Assembly (NCBI GenBank): GCA_947483645.1
Contig: CANKLS010000067.1
Span: 1-6,093 of the forward strand
Reading direction: 5' to 3'
Origin: Bradymonadales bacterium
GTDB taxonomy: Bacteria; Myxococcota; Bradymonadia; REDH01
DNA: 6,093 nucleotides
The notes beneath the pieces were generated by a model. The model was not told where the DNA came from. It searched no databases and worked only from the letters and a program-made list of their open reading frames with translations. Position numbers and translations under genes: made by a program. Shown here in pieces: positions 1 to 5,523 of the stretch. Numbering within the stretch: position 1 is the stretch's first letter; the number at the start of each line of letters is the position of its first letter.

Positions 1-468
1 CGGCGCATCGATGCGGAGCTGCAGCCCCGTGGCGTGGTCGCGCTCCGTGCGGAGGTCGACGCCCAGGAGGAGGCCCGCCGTTGGCTGCAGTTCGTCTTCC
101 CACCGGAGCCCGCCGCTGAGGCCCGCGTAGGGGACCCAGACGAGGGCATCCAGGGTTGCAATGGCGGTGATAGAGGCAGCCGGCGTGAGCTGGCGGGCGT
201 CCGCTGTAAGCGAGAGGCGTGCGTTCCAGGCGGGTCCAGGGACGTGTGCGGAGGTAAACGAGAGCGCGACCTCGGCGCCTGGCGCGAGCGGTTGTGTGAG
301 TGCGGGGAGCGCTAAGCCCGCTTCGACCGCGGGCGACCACTCGCCACGACCGACCTGCGCGCGGGCAGGGGCGGCAGCCACGAGGAGGATCAGCAGGGCG
401 CAGCAGGCAAGAAAGCGGCCTCTGGAGGCGCAACGGAGCGCGGGAATGCTTGACACCCTTTCTACCAC
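1..468 (-). CDS. Secreted protein, probable outer-membrane beta-barrel (N-terminal part, truncated by window edge)
   Basis: An open frame of 156 codons runs leftward off the window edge. I place the start at the GTG at 468-466 because a GAAGG sequence sits 7 bases upstream. A second in-frame GTG at 456 would shorten the protein by four residues, and another GTG lies further upstream. The N-terminus is a good Sec signal peptide: an Arg-rich n-region, a hydrophobic core ALLILLVAAAP at about residues 24-34, and a likely cleavage after ARA at residue 37. The mature part (about 38-156) alternates polar and hydrophobic residues in short strands separated by turns, for example PYAGLSGGLRW (113-123) and TAGLLLGVDLR (130-140). 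That pattern is typical of outer-membrane beta-barrels. I recognise no specific family, and the C-terminus, where a terminal aromatic beta-signal could confirm a barrel, lies outside the window. It is divergent from the YfgM/BamB operon. The secreted status is well supported; the barrel call is inference. Confidence 0.7.
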   Translation of the reverse strand, partial: MVERVSSIPALRCASRGRFLACCALLILLVAAAPARAQVGRGEWSPAVEAGLALPALTQPLAPGAEVALSFTSAHVPGPAWNARLSLTADARQLTPAASITAIATLDALVWVPYAGLSGGLRWEDELQPTAGLLLGVDLRTERDHATGLQLRIDAP

Positions 469-479
469 CGCACTACCTT
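450..479 (+). promoter_or_regulatory. Candidate sigma-70-type promoter for the yfgM-bamB operon
   Basis: A perfect TTGACA -35 box lies at 450-455. It is followed after 18 bases by TACCTT (474-479), which keeps the three most conserved -10 positions (T, A and the final T). Transcription would start near 486 and leave a leader of about 90 bases before the GTG at 576. The promoter overlaps the start region of the divergent gene. The spacing is one base longer than optimal and the -10 is weak, so this is only a candidate. Confidence 0.35.
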
Positions 480-491
480 CCACGCTCTTAT

Positions 492-511
492 GGGCTGCTT
501 CGCGGCAGCCC
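492..511. other. Small inverted repeat in the divergent intergenic region
   Basis: GGGCTGC (492-498) is the exact reverse complement of GCAGCCC (505-511), with six bases TTCGCG between them. The 7-bp GC-rich stem would be stable in RNA. No T-tract follows on either strand, so it does not look like an intrinsic terminator. If the candidate promoter at 450-479 is real, the hairpin would lie near the 5' end of the yfgM-bamB leader. It could instead be an operator-like palindrome or chance in GC-rich DNA. The rest of the gap (469-575) shows nothing else I can name. Confidence 0.35.
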
Positions 512-575
512 CGGTCACCACACGATGAAGCGGCCTCCTGCGCGAGTCCCCCATCACCTACCAGAGAAGTCTGCC

Positions 576-1466
576 GTGGCGCTAAAAATCAAGCGAAAGG
601 TGGAGGCGCCCGCTTCCGAAAAGCCGGCCGTTATCGACACTGATAATCTGGCACCCGGCGAAGAGCCCGTCTTCGAAGGCGAAGCCGAAATTCCCGGCGA
701 GGCGGTCACCGAGGCTGCAAAGCCCGATGAATTCGCTGTCGCTGCGGAGGGCTTCTTCGAGAAGCTTGCGGCACGCCGTCAGCAGGTCGTCGTTGGTATT
801 GGCGCGCTGGTCATCGTCATGATCGGTTACTCGATGGTGCAGAACAACAGCACAGCATCCGACGCCTCTTCCGCCAAGCTGGCGCTCGATGCGCTCTCGC
901 TGCAGACCGCCGAAGTGGGCGACGGCAGCGGGGCCGCGCTTCAGAACAAAGACAAGTCAGAGGCCCGTCGTGGCCGCATCTTCAAGACCAACGAGGCCCG
1001 CTGGAAGGCTGCGTTGGATGCCGCACAGGCAGCAGCAGCCGCAGGCAGCAGCGCCGCCCTCCCGCTCGTTGCAGCCGCACAGGTTGCCTCCGGTTCGGGC
1101 GACGCAGCCATCGCCACCTACCAGGCCGCCATGGAGAGGGCTCCCGCCGGCGACGAGGTCGCCTTCGCGCTTAGCCTCGCCAGCGCGCAGGCCTCGGCGA
1201 AGAAGTTCCCCGACGCAATTGCTACGCTCGACAAGCTTGCCGCAGAAAAGCCCAACTTCGCGCTGAGCGCCAAGTATCTCAAGGCCGAGCTCACCGACAC
1301 CTACGGTGAGCCCAAGACTGCGCTCGCCGCCTGGAAGGAGCTTACGACCGCCTTCCCCGAGAGCCCCATCAAGGATGTAGTCGACGGCCGCATCGTGCAG
1401 CTTGAGATCGACCTCGGCATCGAGGCCAAAGAGGGCTCGGGCGCCAAGGAAGGCTCGGGCGCGTGA
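576..1466 (+). CDS. YfgM-like membrane-anchored TPR protein (TPR_21-type)
   Basis: I start this 296-residue protein at GTG 576, preceded by AGAGAAG (563-569) with six bases of spacing. The frame is open further upstream, but that part is not protein-like. The N-terminus has a basic stretch (LKIKRK) and then an acidic, Pro/Glu-rich, probably disordered segment to about residue 55. A single transmembrane helix follows at about 71-87 (VVVGIGALVIVMIGYSM). The remainder is Ala-rich helical repeat sequence resembling TPRs, for example GDAAIATYQAAMERAP (175-190) and FPDAIATLDKLAAEKP (211-226). The inferred topology is N-in with a periplasmic C-domain. Order and architecture match E. coli YfgM, which is encoded immediately before BamB and associates with the SecYEG translocon and PpiD. 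This protein is longer than the E. coli one (about 206 residues), mainly in the N-terminal tail. It ends in a tandem KEGSGA repeat and overlaps the next gene by four bases. The family call rests on architecture and context, not a diagnostic motif. Confidence 0.75.
   Translation: MALKIKRKVEAPASEKPAVIDTDNLAPGEEPVFEGEAEIPGEAVTEAAKPDEFAVAAEGFFEKLAARRQQVVVGIGALVIVMIGYSMVQNNSTASDASSAKLALDALSLQTAEVGDGSGAALQNKDKSEARRGRIFKTNEARWKAALDAAQAAAAAGSSAALPLVAAAQVASGSGDAAIATYQAAMERAPAGDEVAFALSLASAQASAKKFPDAIATLDKLAAEKPNFALSAKYLKAELTDTYGEPKTALAAWKELTTAFPESPIKDVVDGRIVQLEIDLGIEAKEGSGAKEGSGA
1022..1057 (+). repeat. Low-complexity GCA/CAG-rich stretch encoding Ala-rich sequence
   Basis: This stretch is dominated by GCA/CAG triplets and encodes AAQAAAAAGSSA at about residues 149-160 of the YfgM-like protein. 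It lies just before the first clear helical repeat and may be a flexible or helical spacer. It could vary in length between strains through slippage, but I see no direct evidence for that. Confidence 0.5.
1428..1463 (+). repeat. Tandem 18-bp repeat encoding (KEGSGA)x2 at the C-terminus of the YfgM-like protein
   Basis: Two adjacent 18-bp units (1428-1445 and 1446-1463) encode KEGSGA twice, immediately before the stop codon. They differ at three bases, all synonymous third positions (AAA/AAG, GAG/GAA, GCC/GCG). The second copy carries AAGGAAGG, which serves as the ribosome binding site of the following gene, and its final base is the first base of that gene's GTG start. Confidence 0.9.
1446..1453 (+). 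promoter_or_regulatory. Ribosome binding site of the BamB-like gene
   Basis: The purine run AAGGAAGG lies nine bases upstream of the GTG at 1463, inside the last codons of the upstream gene. It decides the start, which overlaps the upstream TGA as GTGA, so the two genes are likely translationally coupled. Confidence 0.7.
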
Positions 1467-2596
1467 TCGCTCGGGGCCTCGCCGCAGCGCTGCTCGCAGG
1501 CCTCGTCACAGCCTGCGGCGCGCATCAAACTGCGACCGCTCCGCTGGTCACCTACGCAGGGCGACCCGTCCGCCTGACCACCCAGTGGAACGCCGCCATT
1601 GAGCCGCTCGCCGCCTTCGAGAAGAGCGCCGAGCAGTTCGGTGGTGTGGCCTACGACCCCAGCTCGCAGACCGTCGTCGCAGCGCTCGCCTCGGGCCGCA
1701 TCGTCGGACTCGACGCTGGCTCGGGCGAGACTCGCTGGGCCGTCGCGGGCGAAGCACCCGCGGGTGGCGCTCCCGTCATCGCAGAGGGCATTGTCTATGT
1801 TGGCGTTCACGACGGCACCTTCCGTGCCCTGCGCGCGACAACGGGCGAATTGGTCTGGAAGGCCTCGGTCGCCGGCTCTTTCAGCAGCACGCCGCTCGTC
1901 ACCGGCGACCTCATCGTATCGGTGCTCTCCGGCAATGGCGTTGTGGCCCTCAAGCGGGCGACGGGCGAGGTGGCCTGGCGCCGAGACCGGGCCGCCAGCA
2001 ACGCCATCGCGCTGCAGTCGGATGCTACCATGACCGCCGCTGGCGACGACCTCTTCGCAGGCTACGCTGACGGCAACCTCGAGCGGCTCGACCGCACCGG
2101 GAAGTCCATCTGGTGCGTCCCGCTGGCCCGCAACGCCGACCGTTTCAAGGATGTCGACACCACTCCGCTCGTGCTCGGCGACACCGTCTACGCAGCCTCG
2201 TTCGGCGGAGGCCTCTTCGCCATCTCGCGTGCGCAGGGTTCGGTTGTCTGGCAACATGCCCTCAAGGGCATCTCCCAGATGGCGCGCACCGACGACAGCA
2301 TCGTCGTCATCACGGGCGATGCGCAACTCCACTGGCTCGCGCCCGAGACCGGAGAAACCACCACCGCCTTCGCCATGGAAGAGGTTGTCGCAGATGGCCT
2401 CGTCGTCTCGAACGGCTACCTCATGGTCTCGACCAGCGAGCGCGGGCTCTACCTGCTCGACAGTAAGGCCCCTTGGGTCCACGGCCGCCTCGATGCCGGC
2501 GCCGGCTTCTCGAGCCCCGTGGCCGTCTCCGGCAACATGCTCTTTGCGCTGACCGACGGCGGCTCAGTCCTCCGCGTCGACCTTTCGCTGCTCTGA
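1463..2596 (+). CDS. bamB: Outer-membrane beta-barrel assembly lipoprotein BamB-like (PQQ-type beta-propeller)
   Basis: BamB is a lipoprotein of the BAM complex, which folds beta-barrel proteins into the outer membrane. This 377-residue protein is close to the E. coli length (about 392). It begins with a short lipoprotein signal and lipobox VTAC, with the lipidated Cys at residue 18. The next residue is Gly rather than Asp, consistent with outer-membrane sorting. The mature part shows repeated PQQ-like blade motifs ending in G-x-x-x-W: LDAGSGETRW (83-92), LRATTGELVW (123-132), LKRATGEVAW (163-172), LDRTGKSIW (209-217) and ISRAQGSVVW (254-263). Weaker blades follow at about 288-300, 328-338 and 366-373, giving about eight. 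The segment DVDTTPLVLGDTVYA (230-244) closely resembles the DVDTTP region I recall from BamB. The GTG start overlaps the upstream stop as GTGA and has the RBS AAGGAAGG. The 3' end overlaps the convergent trmB by 33 bases. Another periplasmic PQQ-repeat lipoprotein is possible, but pairing with a YfgM-like gene favours BamB. Confidence 0.85.
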   Translation: MIARGLAAALLAGLVTACGAHQTATAPLVTYAGRPVRLTTQWNAAIEPLAAFEKSAEQFGGVAYDPSSQTVVAALASGRIVGLDAGSGETRWAVAGEAPAGGAPVIAEGIVYVGVHDGTFRALRATTGELVWKASVAGSFSSTPLVTGDLIVSVLSGNGVVALKRATGEVAWRRDRAASNAIALQSDATMTAAGDDLFAGYADGNLERLDRTGKSIWCVPLARNADRFKDVDTTPLVLGDTVYAASFGGGLFAISRAQGSVVWQHALKGISQMARTDDSIVVITGDAQLHWLAPETGETTTAFAMEEVVADGLVVSNGYLMVSTSERGLYLLDSKAPWVHGRLDAGAGFSSPVAVSGNMLFALTDGGSVLRVDLSLL

Positions 2597-3391
2597 GGCG
2601 GCCTGCAGTTCGCGCTGGATTCGGTCGTGCAACGGCCGGCCGCGTAGAAGCTCCATCGCCTTGCCCGGCTCGCTGACGACAAAGCTCTCCGCAAGTTCGA
2701 CCGCCTCTGGCAGCGCGCCCTCAAACGAGGCGCTGCGGGCGTAGTAACCGCGGCCGAAGGGCAGGGCGACCTGCATGCTCTTGCGTTCGCGACGGGTGTA
2801 GGTCCAGTGACGCTCGTCGGGCCAGAACTCGGGCTGCAGCGGCACCAGAGCGCCCGAGGCAGCCGCGTAGTCGCGCAGGGCGAGCAGGTAGTCGAAGACG
2901 TCGCTCTTCACGAAGAGTTGCCCGCCAGGCCGAAGGCGCCGCGCCAGGATGCGCAGAAAGAGTGGTTCGAGGAGCCGCCGGTTGGCGTGACGGTCCTTCC
3001 ACCATGGGTCGGGGAAGTGCACATGAATCTCGTCCAGCGAACCGGGCGTAAAGAGGAGCGGCACAGCAATCCGAGCGTCGGCCCGCAGCACCTCGGCCTG
3101 CTGCCACTTCCGCTTGTCTCGGCGTTTGACCGAGAGGTTGAACTGGGTCCCGTCGTGCTCGATGCCGATGGCGGGCCGGTCGGCAGTGGAGCGCTGGTTG
3201 AGCCCCTCGAGGAACTCACCGCTGTTGCTGCCGATTTCCAGCTTCGATGGGATGCGGTCGCCGAGCCGCTCACGGAGCGCTGAAACAGCATCGAAGTCTG
3301 CGCCGCGGTAGTCGAGGTAGCGCGGGTCGAAGAGCGTGCTCAGCTCATTGACAATGCCAGGCTCGAAGTCTCTCCAGACGGTCGGGATCAC
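2564..3391 (-). CDS. trmB: tRNA (guanine-N7-)-methyltransferase TrmB
   Basis: TrmB uses S-adenosylmethionine to methylate N7 of guanosine 46 in the tRNA variable loop. The 275-residue product is a class I SAM methyltransferase. The SAM-binding motif I is LEIGSNSGEFL (51-61), and an acidic residue in IGIEHD (75-80) would contact SAM. The family hallmark FPDPWWKDRHANRRL (126-140) is followed by LEPLFL and by RPGGQLFVKSD (154-164). The T-x-x-E active-site motif appears as TRRE (199-202). Motif I has Ser-Asn where I would expect Phe-Gly (GFGxGE). About 70 residues follow the T-x-x-E motif, clearly more than in the 239-residue E. coli enzyme, and form a charged helical tail (about 225-275). The start is GTG 3391, overlapping the TGA of the upstream small gene as GTGA; the ribosome binding site is weak, so coupling is likely. 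The last 33 bases overlap the convergent bamB. Confidence 0.92.
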   Translation of the reverse strand: MIPTVWRDFEPGIVNELSTLFDPRYLDYRGADFDAVSALRERLGDRIPSKLEIGSNSGEFLEGLNQRSTADRPAIGIEHDGTQFNLSVKRRDKRKWQQAEVLRADARIAVPLLFTPGSLDEIHVHFPDPWWKDRHANRRLLEPLFLRILARRLRPGGQLFVKSDVFDYLLALRDYAAASGALVPLQPEFWPDERHWTYTRRERKSMQVALPFGRGYYARSASFEGALPEAVELAESFVVSEPGKAMELLRGRPLHDRIQRELQAASEQRKVDAED

Positions 3392-3705
3392 GGATGAGCG
3401 CCGCTTCCCGAGCCTGCACCCGAGCCTGCCTGCTGGGCTGCAATGGCGGCAGCGAGCCGCGCCTGAAGTTCGCGGTTGCGGCCATCGAGCGCTGCCTGTT
3501 CCGCCGGCGTGAGCGCTCCGCTGCCCGAGCCAGAACCTGCTGCGGGAGGCGTGCCGCCCAGAAGCATGACGCCGCTACTCAGCGTGTGCGCGCCCGACCG
3601 CATGAACCAAAGGACGCCCACGAATGCCAGAATCAGCATCACGATGCGGAAGGCACCCATGCCTGGCGCGCTGGCATGCGCCGGCGGTAGAAAGCTACGA
3701 CGCAT
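3388..3705 (-). CDS. Small single-pass membrane protein with Gly/Ser linkers, unknown function
   Basis: I do not recognise this 105-residue protein. I choose ATG 3705, giving MRRSFLPPAH, because a positively charged N-terminus then leads to one transmembrane helix (FRIVMLILAFVGVLWFM, about 19-35). The frame is open to an ATG at 3795, but the extra 30 residues (Ser/Pro-rich) overlap recJ fully and look like its shadow. After the helix come a hydrophobic stretch (SSGVMLLGG, 43-51), a linker GSGSGSGA (57-64), a short charged helix containing EQAALDGRNRELQARLAAAIA (shortened here to its core, RNRELQARLAAAIA, 76-89), and a final Gly/Ser segment GSGAGSGSGAHP (94-105). The topology is probably N-in with the tail in the periplasm. 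It overlaps recJ upstream by 11 bases and trmB downstream by four (GTGA), so it is firmly embedded in the operon. That tight packing supports a real gene; no function can be assigned. Confidence 0.7.
   Translation of the reverse strand: MRRSFLPPAHASAPGMGAFRIVMLILAFVGVLWFMRSGAHTLSSGVMLLGGTPPAAGSGSGSGALTPAEQAALDGRNRELQARLAAAIAAQQAGSGAGSGSGAHP
3397..3426 (-). repeat. Gly/Ser/Ala low-complexity coding repeat at the 3' end of the small membrane-protein gene
   Basis: On the minus strand GGCTCGGGTGCA is followed by a near copy GGCTCGGGAAGC, encoding GSGAGSGSGA (residues 94-103). It resembles the GGCTCGGGCGC units at the end of the YfgM-like gene on the other strand. A related block encoding GSGSGSGA lies at 3514-3537 in the same gene. 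Confidence 0.7.
3514..3537 (-). repeat. Gly-Ser linker repeat within the small membrane-protein gene
   Basis: Eight codons encode GSGSGSGA (residues 57-64), an apparent flexible linker between the membrane segment and the short charged helix. The codons are mixed (GGT/GGC, TCT/TCG/AGC), so it is a protein-level repeat more than a fresh DNA duplication. Confidence 0.65.
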
Positions 3706-5443
3706 CGGCCTGGCCGTCGGCGTTGCGGAAGTCGCGGATGAGGAGCTCCACACCCTGCTCATCGCCGCGACGGGCTGCGCGGGGGGTGAAGGCAATGCTT
3801 AGAGTGCCCTTCACCTCGTCGATCCGCGCGGCGGAGCCGATGGCGATGGCGTCGAAACTCCGCCCGCCAATCCGGACCTTGAAGCGGATCGCGTTGCCAA
3901 CCACGCGGGGCTGCATCACCTGCACGCGCCGAGCCTCAAAGACGGGCTCTGCGTTGCCCGCACCGAAGGGGGCAAGCGCCTCGAGTTCTACAACCATCTC
4001 GCGGGTCAGCTCGTTCAGGTCGACCGTGGCATCAATCTCGATAGAGCGCCCGGGCAACTTGCCGTCCTCAAGCTGCTCCTGGATGGCAACCTGCACCCGC
4101 TCGCGGAACTCGTCGAGTCGCACGGCCTTGAGTGCCACACCGGCCGCCAGCTTATGGCCACCGTGCGTCTCGAGGAGGTCGCGGCACTTGGCCAGCACGC
4201 GTAGCATGTCGACGCTGCCGGGGCTGCGCACAGAGCCCTTCGCAAGTCCGTTGACGTCGATGGAGAGCACCGCGACAGGGCGCTGAAAACGCTCCACGAT
4301 GCGGCTCGCAACAATGCCGAGCACGCCTGGGTGCCAGTTGGCGCTTGCCAGGATGATGGTGGCATCGCCAGCCGTCACGCGGCGCGCAGCCTCTGCCATC
4401 GCCTCATCGAGCACCTCGCGCTCGGTCACCTGACGCTTCTGGTTCCACTGCACCAGCTCCCGCGCAATCTGGTCGGCCGCCCTGAAGTTGTCTGCAATGA
4501 GCAGCTCCACGCACTTACTCGCATCGTCCATCCGGCCGGCGGCGTTGAGGAGCGGGGCGATGCGGTAACCGATGGTCCGTGCGGTGATCGGCTCCGGACC
4601 CTCGCCCGTGCTCTCGTCGCCCAGCAGGTTGGCGCAGCTCATCAGCGCGCAGATCCCGGGACGGCGGGCACCACGAATCAGCTTCAATCCCTCCGCCACA
4701 AAGGAGCGGTTCTCATCCACCAGCGGCACGAGGTCGGCCACGGTGCCTAGGGCAAGAATATCAGCCATGTCGCGCAGCGGCATGCGGGGCCAGCGGCCAG
4801 CATCTTCGCGGGCCACAAAGGTATCGAGCGCAACCATCAGGTTGTAGGCGACGCCGACGGCGGCCAGCTGATGGAAGGGGAAGGCGCTCCGCGGTAGCTG
4901 CGGATTGAGCAGCGCAGCGCACTTGGGGAGCGTGGCGCCCGGCACATGGTGGTCTACGACGATGACATCCACGCCGTGGCGGTTGGCCTCGTCGATGGCC
5001 TCATGGTTGCTCGTGCCGCAGTCGGCCGTGATGATGAGCTTCGGGCGCTTGGGGATGTGGTCCCGCATGAGGCTGGTGAGACCCAAGCCAATGGCGCCGT
5101 CGCCTCGCTGCACGATGTGATAATGGACATCGGCGCCCAGCGTGCGCAGGCCGATGACAAGGACCGAGGTCGAGGAGATACCGTCCACGTCGTAGTCGCC
5201 GTGGACATGGATGCGCTCGCCTCGAACGATGGAGCGGCGAATCCGGCGAACCGCGGCGTCCATGTTCTTGAGAAGGAAGGGGTCGTGCAGCCGTCCGATG
5301 TCGGGCTGCAGGAAGTTGGCCATCGCCTCCAGCCCCGAAACGCCCCGGTTGAGGATGCACTGGGCCGTCAGCTCCGACACACCGAGGGCGCGAGACGCTG
5401 CCGCCACTTCATCGGGTTGTGTTGGATGATGCTTCCATTGCAT
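3695..5443 (-). CDS. recJ: Single-stranded-DNA-specific 5'-3' exonuclease RecJ
   Basis: RecJ degrades single-stranded DNA 5' to 3' in RecF-pathway recombination, mismatch repair and base-excision repair. At 582 residues it matches the usual length (E. coli about 577). All the DHH-superfamily motifs are visible: HGDYDVDGISST (81-92), ADCGTSN (140-146), VVDHHVPG (162-169) and LGTVADLVPL (232-241), which together supply the metal-binding Asp and His residues. The DHHA1 part follows: LLNAAGRMDDA (298-308), NWHPGVLGIVASRI (369-382), KGSVRS (402-407) and GGHKLAAG (428-435). A C-terminal OB-fold region includes DATVDLNEL (471-479) and APFGAGNAEP (491-500). The start ATG 5443 has GGAG ten bases upstream. 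The enzyme appears intact. It lies 80 bases after secF and overlaps the following small membrane-protein gene by 11 bases, so it is probably expressed as part of the secF transcription unit. Confidence 0.97.
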   Translation of the reverse strand: MQWKHHPTQPDEVAAASRALGVSELTAQCILNRGVSGLEAMANFLQPDIGRLHDPFLLKNMDAAVRRIRRSIVRGERIHVHGDYDVDGISSTSVLVIGLRTLGADVHYHIVQRGDGAIGLGLTSLMRDHIPKRPKLIITADCGTSNHEAIDEANRHGVDVIVVDHHVPGATLPKCAALLNPQLPRSAFPFHQLAAVGVAYNLMVALDTFVAREDAGRWPRMPLRDMADILALGTVADLVPLVDENRSFVAEGLKLIRGARRPGICALMSCANLLGDESTGEGPEPITARTIGYRIAPLLNAAGRMDDASKCVELLIADNFRAADQIARELVQWNQKRQVTEREVLDEAMAEAARRVTAGDATIILASANWHPGVLGIVASRIVERFQRPVAVLSIDVNGLAKGSVRSPGSVDMLRVLAKCRDLLETHGGHKLAAGVALKAVRLDEFRERVQVAIQEQLEDGKLPGRSIEIDATVDLNELTREMVVELEALAPFGAGNAEPVFEARRVQVMQPRVVGNAIRFKVRIGGRSFDAIAIGSAARIDEVKGTLSIAFTPRAARRGDEQGVELLIRDFRNADGQADAS

Positions 5444-5523
5444 CGGATATCTGCTCCAGAACGACGGGGGGTGGGCGCCAGAGGGCGGTCCCCTCGGGAG
5501 CGCGGCTCGTGGAAGGGGACGCT
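5444..5523. other. Intergenic gap between secF and recJ
   Basis: This 80-base gap is the only sizeable spacing within the leftward operon. It holds the recJ ribosome binding site (GGAG on the minus strand, 5457-5454). It also has a short inverted repeat GAGGG/CCCTC (5481-5485 and 5491-5495) with a five-base loop. There is no T-tract after it, so I do not call a terminator. I see no convincing promoter in it. Confidence 0.5.

Noticed and set aside
19..25. Cys-Cys in the left gene's signal peptide as a lipobox (refers to residues 22-23, bases about 405-400)
   Set aside because: The cysteines precede the hydrophobic core instead of following it, so a lipoprotein call does not fit; ARA at residues 35-37 is a better signal peptidase I site.
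300..575. N-terminal extension of the YfgM-like frame to an upstream ATG
   Set aside because: The extra 92 residues are Arg/Pro/Ser-rich, are antisense to the signal-peptide gene, and cross the intergenic region. The GTG at 576 has a ribosome binding site and begins a sensible protein.
161..643. A 160-codon plus-strand open frame across the left intergenic region
   Set aside because: It overlaps two better supported genes in other frames and has shadow-type composition.
1301..2482. A 393-codon open frame antisense to bamB
   Set aside because: It lies wholly opposite strong BamB and YfgM coding evidence, its composition (Arg/Asp/Gly-rich with no hydrophobic core) is that of a GC-rich shadow, and no motif is recognisable.
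2807..3283. A 158-codon plus-strand open frame opposite trmB
   Set aside because: It is antisense to the TrmB FPDPW and SAM motifs and has no recognisable domain.
3706..3795. Longer start (ATG 3795) for the small membrane protein
   Set aside because: The added 30 residues are Ser/Pro-rich, lie entirely within recJ in another frame and have no clear ribosome binding site. The ATG at 3705 places a basic N-terminus before the membrane helix.
5481..5495. GAGGG/CCCTC inverted repeat downstream of secF as a terminator
   Set aside because: The stem is only five base pairs and no T-tract follows on the minus strand. recJ follows closely in the same direction.
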